From Pycnococcus provasolii (lineage: Eukaryota > Chlorophyta > Pseudoscourfieldiophyceae > Pseudoscourfieldiales): a stretch of 64,000 nt of DNA. This document shows positions 9,474-17,600 of the stretch, piece by piece. The notes beneath the pieces are model-generated. The model did not search any database. It was not told the DNA's origin and saw only the letters and a list, made by a program, of their open reading frames with translations. The position numbers and the translations under genes were made by a program. Location of the stretch: contig CP150586.1 of the NCBI GenBank assembly GCA_049487715.1, positions 248,001 through 312,000 on the forward strand. Direction: 5' to 3'. Positions within the stretch are counted from its first letter, which is position 1. The number at the start of each line of letters is the position of its first letter.

Positions 9474-10280
9474 TTACTCTCCAATCAGCTGTCGTAGTGT
9501 CACAACCACCGCGCGAGCCACTTCCTCGTATCCTCTTTTCGTCATGTGAAGACCGTCTACGTCCCACATTTCCGATTCTCTTGAAAATGGAACATAATCG
9601 TCAAGATTCACCAACGCCGTGCGGTCTCTATTCTTTGACACCATGTCGCGCAGGGCGTCGTTCACGGATGCACGTGTGACGCTTATGTGGCGATATCTTC
9701 TCGTCTGCTCCGCTGCCAAGCCGGGTATCGTAAGGGCAAGCGTGCGCAAGCCTCTGTGCCAGCACGCCGTGTGCAACTCTTTCAGCGCCTCAAATATCGT
9801 CTCGGGTGGCGTTGATCTGAGGTCGTTCGTGCCAGCCATGATGACGACGTAGGCGTAAGGTTGAGACCTCTGCTCGGCGTCGTGAATGACTGCTGAGAGG
9901 CTCTTCCACGTTCGTCCTGCTGCGCACGTGTATTTTCTCCCTATGTCGTTCACGCCTTTTGCTAGTTCGACGGCCGTTTCTCCGGATACGCCAACGTGGT
10001 CCACAGCGATGGATCCTTGCGGTTTCCAAACCTCGTTGATAATCTCCGAGTACGGGTGGAACTCGCGCGCGTTGAGCGTCCACCCCGCCGTGAGCGAGTC
10101 GCCGAACGCGAGCACTCTGACGACGTGATGCACCTGACCACCTCCCCCTCCAACCGAACCTTTCACAAAAGAAGCGGCTTCTGCTACACACATGGATCCC
10201 AAGGAGGAGGAGGCAGGCAGGCAAGGGATTTCTGAAAAACTGCTCAGAAGTAATAACAAAAAGACAAGACGAACCATCAT
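9474..10280 (-). CDS. Secreted SGNH/GDSL-type esterase or lipase
   Basis: 268 residues from an ATG at 10280; the longer open frame upstream starts only at GTG. Residues 1-21 (MMVRLVFLLLLLSSFSEIPC) are a signal peptide. The SGNH hydrolase blocks are complete and ordered: block I FGDSLTAG with nucleophile Ser62, block II Gly in VGVSGETA (about residue 100), block III GTND with Asn152, and block V DGLH with Asp242 and His245. Length fits single-domain SGNH esterases (acyl-ester, thioester or carbohydrate-acetyl hydrolysis). The substrate cannot be told from sequence. The protein is probably secreted or in the endomembrane lumen. Confidence 0.9.
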   Translation of the reverse strand: MMVRLVFLLLLLSSFSEIPCLPASSSLGSMCVAEAASFVKGSVGGGGGQVHHVVRVLAFGDSLTAGWTLNAREFHPYSEIINEVWKPQGSIAVDHVGVSGETAVELAKGVNDIGRKYTCAAGRTWKSLSAVIHDAEQRSQPYAYVVIMAGTNDLRSTPPETIFEALKELHTACWHRGLRTLALTIPGLAAEQTRRYRHISVTRASVNDALRDMVSKNRDRTALVNLDDYVPFSRESEMWDVDGLHMTKRGYEEVARAVVVTLRQLIGE

Positions 10281-11328
10281 CTTCTCAGGGAACAAGTGAA
10301 CGCATGAACGCACATCACGCACGTGCGGCCATCATGGCGCTTGTTAAGTAAGAGCTTAACACTATTCGTTCCGGGCAGAATTGGGGGGAAAACTCCAGGC
10401 AGCCTGGGAAAAACTCCACTCAAACCCTCAGCCTTTTCCCGGTTTGAATTCTGCCCGACTTGTCCCTACGACCAAGTCCCTGTTAGACGAGACATGTCGG
10501 CAGATGTCATGGCGTCGACGTTGAGCGGCCGACAAGGCCACAAAGTGTCGCTGGCTGAGTGGCTGAGTGGCTAGCTGAGATACTCAGTGGCTGGCGCGTT
10601 GGTTTTGGTCAACATGTAAGTACATGTAACAACATCTCATCTTTCTCGAGCCAACGTGGGTAGGTGGTGTCGACCTTAAGGGAGAGGGACATCTTAAGGC
10701 ACCTTAAGAAGAGAGAGAGGTGAAGTTTTTATACACATGTTACAAGATGTTGTTACTTAAAGACCACCAACACCCAAACAGATAGTCTGCCGGCCTGAGA
10801 GCCAGCCGGTCAGCTCATGTGAGCCGTCGGCGTCGGTGTCGGCGTCGCACCCCATGTCGCCATCGCCGTCGCACCCCATGTCGCCGTCGCCGTCGCGAGC
10901 GTTGTCGTGGTCGTCGTTTTCGCAAATGTGTGCCTTAACACCTTCAGGACGTGCTAAACCTTCGCGCGAATACAAGGAATCCTGTCTGAAAAGCACAGGT
11001 GACGTGCACACCGTGTGCGCCGCCACAGCGAAAACGACGCCACGGATCGGCGAGAATGGGCAAGACTTCTCCGTTCTGTTTGGTCGGGGAAGGGAGGGGA
11101 GGGGAGTCGGATTTTTTGGGGTGTCCGAATTCGGTCACTTGGAACGAATAGTGTTAAGGCCGCAAACAAAACCTCCCAGGCTGCCAGGGGAGGGAGAGGT
11201 CCGAAATTCAAGGGAAAAAAAACAAACAAAATCAAATCGGGAGAATCCATTCCGAGGAGGTTTGTTTGGAATTCACACGTGGCAACCCCTTCTTCACTTG
11301 TGACTTGTCCGGCGTACATACTACTCAA
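10281..11328. other. Intergenic stretch with nested inverted repeats, no convincing gene
   Basis: It holds an 18-base inverted repeat (10354-10371 and 11141-11158), an inner 11-base inverted repeat (10627-10637 and 10746-10756), a CTTAAGG/CCTTAAG palindrome at 10693-10708 and a short direct repeat of CACCCCATGTCGCC (10850-10885). Open frames on both strands lack ATG starts or recognisable composition. Confidence 0.55.
10354..11158. repeat. 18-bp inverted repeat pair flanking about 770 bp
   Basis: CTTAACACTATTCGTTCC at 10354-10371 is matched exactly in reverse complement at 11141-11158. No transposase frame and no target-site duplication are visible outside the arms. This could be a small non-autonomous element or two copies of a dispersed motif in opposite orientation. 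Confidence 0.5.
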
Positions 11329-11658
11329 ATGGCTACATCTCAGATCGACGACGAAGCGGCCTTTGGTAGTGCTGCTACTCTTGGTAGTGGTGCTAGTGGT
11401 GGCTCTGCCTTGAGTTTGGCTCGTGCTCGTGGTGGCACTGGTGGTGCTCGTGCTTTAGGAGGTGCTTTAGGAGGATCAGTCGACACATCTCGAGTCACGC
11501 AAATAGGAGGAGGGACAACAAAGCGCGCTGCTACTGCATCGTACCGATCGACGAAGACGACAGCGGCGTCGCCGGCGTCGCCACGGAATGAATGTTGTTC
11601 ACTTTTTGCAACGACAGATTTTTTTTGTGTAAAACACTTTAAGAGAGACGATGAGTGA
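11329..11658 (+). CDS. Small hypothetical Gly/Ala-rich protein
   Basis: 109 codons from an ATG at 11329 (MATSQIDDEAAFGSAATLG...). The first half is Gly/Ala/Ser-rich with an LSLARARGG segment. The end is CCSLFATTDFFCVKHFKRDDE. No domain is recognised. Its stop lies 30 bases from the stop of the convergent coiled-coil gene, like the tight convergent spacing at other gene pairs here, which mildly favours a real gene. Confidence 0.35.
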   Translation: MATSQIDDEAAFGSAATLGSGASGGSALSLARARGGTGGARALGGALGGSVDTSRVTQIGGGTTKRAATASYRSTKTTAASPASPRNECCSLFATTDFFCVKHFKRDDE

Positions 11659-11687
11659 TTACTTGATGATTTTTAGTAGTGGTGCCA

Positions 11688-13430
11688 CTAGAATGGCGGT
11701 CCAGGAGGTGGCGGTGGAAAGCGGGGTTGGCGGATGGCGGTGGAGGTGCCAGGTGGTGGCATGAATGGCATGCCTGGCATCCCGGAAAAAGGCGGCATTG
11801 TTGGTGGCATGGGAGGCATGCTTGGCGGGAGTCGTGAGCCCATTCCGAGCAACCCAACACTGTTCAAGGCTGTTTGGGCTGAAAGTTTATCTATCACCTC
11901 ACGCTGTTCTGCCAATTCTTTTCGCAAGCGTCGCTGCTCCTCCGTGAGCTCGTCTACTATGCCAACGAGATGTGCCACCACCTTTTCCATCTCAGCTCGC
12001 AGATCTTTCACCGGATCAACGCGACGTTGCGCAGCAGTAGACATTCCGGGTACCGTTCCCGTGGTGCGGAATGCAAGCATATCCTCCTGAAGGTGGCTCA
12101 CTGATGCGCAAAGCCACTGCACGTTTTCTCGCATCGGATCGGCGTTGCCATCCGTCGTCGTTGCCATATGTCGTGGCAATGTCGTGGAGGCATTCCTCCT
12201 AGCAGAAGGAAGAGGGGGAGGAGGGGGAAGAGGAAGAACAGGTTGTGGTGGTGCCTTCGTAGCAGCAGAAGAAGGTCCACCAGCGGCAAGACTAGAAGCA
12301 ACTCCGCCGATAGCACCTACTCCTGGTACTGCAAGGGGCTGCGGCACCTGTTGTTGGTCGTAGGCATCTTGGGCCCAGGAACGCCATCCAGGACCTGGTC
12401 CGGTCATTTTTTGCGCCTGGATTGCAGCAGGTGGTGCGCCAGTCACTGGAACTGGCATTCCATTCGATCGTCCATTCGGATTGGTTCGTGGTTGTTGTGG
12501 TTGTATTTGCAGCTTTGCCTGCTGCTCCGGTTGAATGATTGGGTATGGCGCCACGGAGGACGGTCTTGCGGCACTCATACTCGTAGCAGGAGGAATTCCA
12601 GCCGGCATCGTAGCAGGAATTGCAGCCGACATTGGGAGAAAAGGCTGCGGCGGTGGTGGCATCATCATCATACCCGCAGCAGAAATCCCCGCAGCTTCTA
12701 CAGCGGCTTTAGCTAATGCCTCCTGCTGTGCCAAAGCGAGCTGTGCCAGCGAGCAGGTGGTGGCCAGCGTCGGTGCACGTGACACACCTGCTGCTGATGG
12801 TGGTGGTAGTGGATCATGCTGTTTTTCTTTCTGCATTCTCCCTTCGCTGGCGATACTTTGCCAAATGACCTTACGTGTCGCGTTGAGAACTGCCTTTTCA
12901 ATGTCATGACGGTCAGGCATGCGGATATCGTCACTTCCTTTTCCTCCTCCGAGTCCTTTTTCCACCTGCTCGAGGCGATACTGTTTGAGTGCCGTCATGA
13001 CGTGATCTTTGATGAAAGTTGGCATGCCTACCACAGGTAGACGTCTCCCCGCCGCCGTGTCGTCATCAAGAAGAATCGGCGGCGGCGTGACCGGCGCCTT
13101 CCTCTTCGACTCCGGAGACATGACGGTGCCTCCATACTTCAACGACGCGAGCAGTTCAGATGCATCCTCGTGACTGAGAGTTTCTTTTGTTGTTGCCCCC
13201 TTGCTGCTGCTTTCGTCGTCGCCGTCGTTTTCGGAGGAGTCACCACCATCACCGCTGATGTTCTTCTTCTTGTTGTTGTTGTGCATCGCCGTCTTTTGTT
13301 TTTTCGCCGGCGGTGGTTCTGGTGCAGAGATTTTGGTTTTCTTCAGATTTTTATGGCGGTCATCATCATCATGCTCCTCGCCACGGCGGTCTTGTTGAAG
13401 CTTGTCGTCGTCGTCGTCTTCATAAATCAT
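11688..13430 (-). CDS. Low-complexity, probably nuclear protein with C-terminal coiled coil
   Basis: 580 codons from an ATG at 13430. The N-terminus is Asp/Lys/Asn-rich with a likely nuclear localisation signal (PPPAKKQKT). Residues about 145-215 are the best candidate for a folded segment (PTFIKDHVMTALKQYRLEQV ... RHDIEKAVLNATRKVIWQSI), two predicted helices. The middle is Ala/Pro/Met-rich. Residues about 470-530 form a strong heptad coiled coil (DLRAEMEKVVAHLVGIVDEL ... RLRKELAEQREVIDKL). The C-terminus is a Met/Pro-rich tail. The architecture resembles transcription or RNA-binding scaffolds, but no known family is recognised. Confidence 0.65.
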   Translation of the reverse strand: MIYEDDDDDKLQQDRRGEEHDDDDRHKNLKKTKISAPEPPPAKKQKTAMHNNNKKKNISGDGGDSSENDGDDESSSKGATTKETLSHEDASELLASLKYGGTVMSPESKRKAPVTPPPILLDDDTAAGRRLPVVGMPTFIKDHVMTALKQYRLEQVEKGLGGGKGSDDIRMPDRHDIEKAVLNATRKVIWQSIASEGRMQKEKQHDPLPPPSAAGVSRAPTLATTCSLAQLALAQQEALAKAAVEAAGISAAGMMMMPPPPQPFLPMSAAIPATMPAGIPPATSMSAARPSSVAPYPIIQPEQQAKLQIQPQQPRTNPNGRSNGMPVPVTGAPPAAIQAQKMTGPGPGWRSWAQDAYDQQQVPQPLAVPGVGAIGGVASSLAAGGPSSAATKAPPQPVLPLPPPPPLPSARRNASTTLPRHMATTTDGNADPMRENVQWLCASVSHLQEDMLAFRTTGTVPGMSTAAQRRVDPVKDLRAEMEKVVAHLVGIVDELTEEQRRLRKELAEQREVIDKLSAQTALNSVGLLGMGSRLPPSMPPMPPTMPPFSGMPGMPFMPPPGTSTAIRQPRFPPPPPGPPF

Positions 13431-13734
13431 TATGATTGATTGATTGATTTGCGAAGAGCAAGAATGAAGATGACGAATGAAATGAAATGAATGAATGGCG
13501 CGCCGCCAAAAATGCGTTGGCAGAAAGGATAATTCTACGCGTTTTTCGACTTCTCTGGTGCAACCCAGAAAAAAGCAGAAAAAGGAATTTCAGGGGTCAC
13601 GTGGAGGGTGACGTGTATGGACTATGGAAAAGAGGGACAATTAATTTGCCCCGGTTGCGCCTTATTAATGAGAAGGGAGGGTTGTTCGGGGTTCGGGGTT
13701 GCCGAGGACGAAACCTCATCTCCTTCGGTAGCCT

Positions 13735-13790
13735 GGATTACAACACCGTGTTGTAATCCCCGGATTTCTGTCAAAAGAAATCCGGGGATT
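13735..13790. repeat. Two overlapping perfect hairpins
   Basis: A 25-base palindrome centred at 13747 (12-base arms GGATTACAACAC and GTGTTGTAATCC) overlaps a second hairpin with 15-base perfect arms (13755-13769 and 13776-13790, AATCCCCGGATTTCT and its complement) and a 6-base loop. The shared AATCC means the two structures exclude each other. Confidence 0.8.
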
Positions 13791-13892
13791 GAAGATATCA
13801 GAAAGAAAGCAAAGAGGGGCCCGGAGAGAGAGGAGTCTACCATAGATTTTCCCTTGAGCAGGCTTTCGCCGTCTCGCGTGCGTGGCACGACT

Positions 13893-14156
13893 TCAGTGCG
13901 AACTCGAAGCGTTGATGAACGCGTAGGTAGAAATCACGAGGAGCACGGTGAGGATGAGTGAGGCGATGAGACGAAGGATGATGGAGTCAGCGCGGTCGAT
14001 GAGACATATTGAGCAGCACGAGCACCGAGCACGGGTGTTCGCGAGGGCGAGCTTGCTCAGTTGCTCTTGAGGTAGAAGGCCACGAAATTGCAAACTTGTG
14101 TTACACGTATGATGCGTCGCGCGGAGATTACACATACATGACGACCATCCATCCAT
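13893..14156 (-). CDS. Possible small Cys-rich single-pass membrane protein
   Basis: 87 codons from an ATG at 14156. The protein has scattered cysteines, including a CSCCSIC cluster near residues 45-51. A clear hydrophobic helix (IILRLIASLILTVLLVISTY) lies close to the C-terminus, giving a tail-anchored layout with the Cys cluster next to the membrane. No homology is recognised and there is no neighbour evidence. It could be a chance frame. Confidence 0.3.
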   Translation of the reverse strand: MDGWSSCMCNLRATHHTCNTSLQFRGLLPQEQLSKLALANTRARCSCCSICLIDRADSIILRLIASLILTVLLVISTYAFINASSSH

Positions 14157-14605
14157 CCGTTCTCTAAGTAATGTCAGTCCGCCGTCACGGCGTCACCGAA
14201 CGGACGCGCTGGCGCGCGCACCACCACCGAGCACCGGCTGGCTAGCTCAAGGCTCAAGCTGCCGGATCAGAGCGAGCAAACACGAGCGAGCAAAGCAACA
14301 AGCTCAATCACGTGCGCATCCAGCCGCAAGGTCCCCATAAAGGCATAAACAGTAGGTAGCCGCGAGCGAGCAGCGCAGCCTAATATTAAGGCCGCCTTGT
14401 TGATGAAATAAATGCCGTGCCTCGTACTTTCGGGGTTTCGAAAGCAGGCCCAAATAAATTCCCGGGGTTGGCGCGTTCGTTCCCCCCGAGTTTTTCGGCG
14501 CACTTGTCTTCGTCATTATTTTTCACGCAGCAGCAGCAGCAGGAGTGAGTGAGTGGGTCGTCGGCTAGCTGGCTCTGCTCTGCTCGGCGGGTCCCACGGC
14601 TCGGC

Positions 14606-17600
14606 ATGTCAGACTCTTTGGCTCCGTTGTTGTCATCGTCGTCGTCATCGGCATCGTCATCGTCATCGTCTTTGCTCGCCTTTCAAAATCGACTCGCGTG
14701 TGCCGCCTATCTGGCGCACGCAAGAGCGTCGTCGAACGGAGTGACGCACGCGGCGGGCGCACACCTGCTGCCCGTACTCGAAGAAGTGAAGGACGGCGAC
14801 GACGTATGGCTCGTGCATCCGCACGAGCTTCCAAACTTGGAAGACGTGCTGACATTCAGCAGGGCGTGCGTGTGCGGCGCAGCGGCTGCACGCGGGGAAC
14901 CACCGGACGAAGACGACAGAAGGAGGTGGCTTGCATTCACGCTCGTCAACGCGGTGCAACGGATGCACGACGAGGGATACGCGCACGGAAGTTTGAGTGC
15001 GCGCGACGTGCACTTCGCAGATGCCAACCTGTGGCCACTCATCGCGGGCGTTTCTGGCGCGCCGCCGCCGTTACCAACAACAGCAGCAGCAGTATCCGCA
15101 AACGTGGATGCGGACGTCAATGCACTTCACGCCGCGACAGCAGCCTGGCGCGTTGGGGCGCTCACCAATTTGGAGTACCTGCTCAAGCTGAACGAGCTTG
15201 CAGGTCGCCGACGTGGCGACCCGAACAAACACCCGTTCGTGCCATGGGTGATTGACTTCACGGTTGACCCAGACGACGATGGCGACGACGGCGGCGTCGG
15301 CGACGGAGGCATCATCGACGACTCCCCCGCCTCCTCCTCCTCCACCACCACCTCCTCCACCACCACCACCGCCGCCGCCGCCGCCGCCGCCGCCGGCTGG
15401 CGTGATCTTACACGCTCGAAATGGCGAATCAATAAGGGAGATGAGCAGCTGCTCGCTTCGTACAGCATTGGCGAGCAGATGCTTGCGCAGTGGCGCACCA
15501 TCACCACCACCGACGATGCCGTGCCGCCGCCGGAGGCTTGTCCACACCACGTTCCGGACGCCCCGCTGTCCGAGCTCGCTTATCACATCTACTTTGCGAG
15601 ACACCTGCCTCTGGCAAGTTTGACGCGTGCCGTACGCACGCGCTTCGAGGCGAGAGAGTATCCAAAGACACTCGTGAGACTTTACTCTTGGACACCGGAC
15701 GAGTGCGTGCCAGAGCTGTACGAGGATGAACACTTCTTTGAAAGCAGACACAGAGAATTCGCCGATATGGCGGTTCCCGATTGGTGCCTTGGCAAAGATG
15801 AAAACGTGCAGCAGGCGCGCCGGCGCTTCATCGAAAAACACAGACGCGCCCTGGAGGGTCGACGTGCGAGTTCGGAACTGCATCGGTGGATCGATCTCGT
15901 GTTTGGAGCGGCTTTGTTTGGCGACGACGCTGTGAGCGCGATGAACGTGCCTCTCGTGCCCAGCGACGCCGCGACAGCACGTAGTCATGTTGCACATTCT
16001 TTTGGGAAAGGCTGTGTGCCTGGCGATGCGTCGAATGGATGGATGCGAGGCGAGTTCACGCGCGCTTCGGCAGATGTCTGTCCCATGTCTGAACGAATCT
16101 TTCGTCAGGCGCACGGAATCTGCGCCATCTTTCGAAGTGCTCACCCAAAGAGACTTTCACACGGAGGAGTGGTGCCACGCCTCCTATCAGATGTCGGTGG
16201 CAATGACGACGACGACGACGACGATGATGATGATGACAGCGATGATGACATCACTATCGCCACATCCACACCCACACCCAAGATGGTGCCGCCATCAATT
16301 GTCCTTCCAAATCAACAGCGACGTGAGAAGCGACGCAGCAGCGCGATGACATTGATTACATTGGCACGAGATGAGGATGCACGCGCTCTTGGCGTGATTG
16401 TCGTCAGCATTGCGCTCATGCAGCCTGCACTAGCACCTTCCAAGATTCCCACCGGATGTGAGGCGTCGGCGGCCGCCGCACGGCAGCAGCTACCGGCAAT
16501 CACAGATCCTCTGCTGCGCCAGGTGGCAACAAGGCTTCTCACCACGCCGTCCGGCGGTGGAGGTGTCGCGGTAGCATCAGCTGCCGCAATGCTTCGCAGC
16601 CACGATCCGGAACTTGCCATGGCACATACCCTGCTATTGTACGTGTTCGCACCCACGGAAGCGGAGGCGGGTGGACCTCCCCTGCTTCGTGCCGCGATGC
16701 TCTGCGGTGGTACCGCCGCGTGCAACGCGCCGCCCGTTCCAGACCACCTTGCGCGGATCGCAGCTGCGATGGGTCTTCGCAGCCGTGGTGCCGCCGCCTC
16801 GGCGGCATGTGCCGCCAGCTCGCGCCGCGCCGCGACTCTTGCCGCCCCGAGTTTGCTAGCTCTCGCGGCGGCGGCAATGCCAACCTCTGAGCAAGGTGCG
16901 GGAAGGTACGGCAGTGCGACGTCGGCATCCGCCGCCGGAGCTGTCGTGGCTGGCGTTCTTGGATCGGCATGCGCGCGCCGTGTTGCCGTAGCGTCTGGAT
17001 TGGCGCTGCTCGCCGCAGTCGCTCGTGGCGGCGATGCCGCCTCGGCAATGCTCCAGGGTGGCGGGCGTGAAGCCGCCTCACCGGCGGCTGCCGCGGCATT
17101 TGCCGAGAGCGTGCTTGGTCCCTCGGCGCTCGACGCGTCGCGCGTGAAGTGTGGCATCGAAGCGCACGCCCGATTGGTCAGCGCGGCGTGCGTCCAGTCG
17201 ATAGCCGCGATCCAGCGGGCTCTTGACGCGCACACCGTCTCCATGGAACGAGTCAGCCTTGCAACGGGCGTTGGCTGTGGGGCGGACGTGGCGGAGGCGG
17301 AAGAAGATGATGACGCGCAGAATGCGAGTATCAGTAGCCTTGCTGAAGACACTCGCATCGAACAAGCTGGCGACGGCGGGGGCGCCGATGTCGGTGCCGT
17401 GGACGGCGCGGCGCTCGTCGCAGGCCTGCGTCGGTTAGCTAGCGCGTACGCCGCGGCCATTGCGCGCGACTCTTCCAGCTTGCCGCTTTCGTTGGCGATT
17501 CGGTACGTCGTCGACCCACTGCTTGCGGCGCTGGACGAGTCGGCAGCCGAAGGCGAGGTGGATGTTGGCGCAACGCACGCGTCAGACGCGATGGCAGCGG

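Larger units (their letters stand above)
13431..14605. other. Intergenic region with overlapping hairpins and one small open frame
   Basis: Apart from the hairpin pair at 13735-13790 and the small open frame at 13893-14156, nothing is recognised. The region upstream of the BEACH-WD40 gene (14160-14600) probably contains its promoter and 5' UTR and includes a (CAG)n-like run near 14527-14541. Confidence 0.5.

Noticed and set aside
15071-16144. 357-codon minus-strand frame over the BEACH region, with a poly-Gly run
   Set aside because: Antisense of the BEACH coding sequence; the sense frame carries the domain. The same shadow reappears at 62558-63637.
16312-17460. 382-codon minus-strand frame with Ala/Ser/Arg-rich product
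   Set aside because: Antisense shadow of the Ala-rich middle of the BEACH-WD40 gene, caused by high GC.
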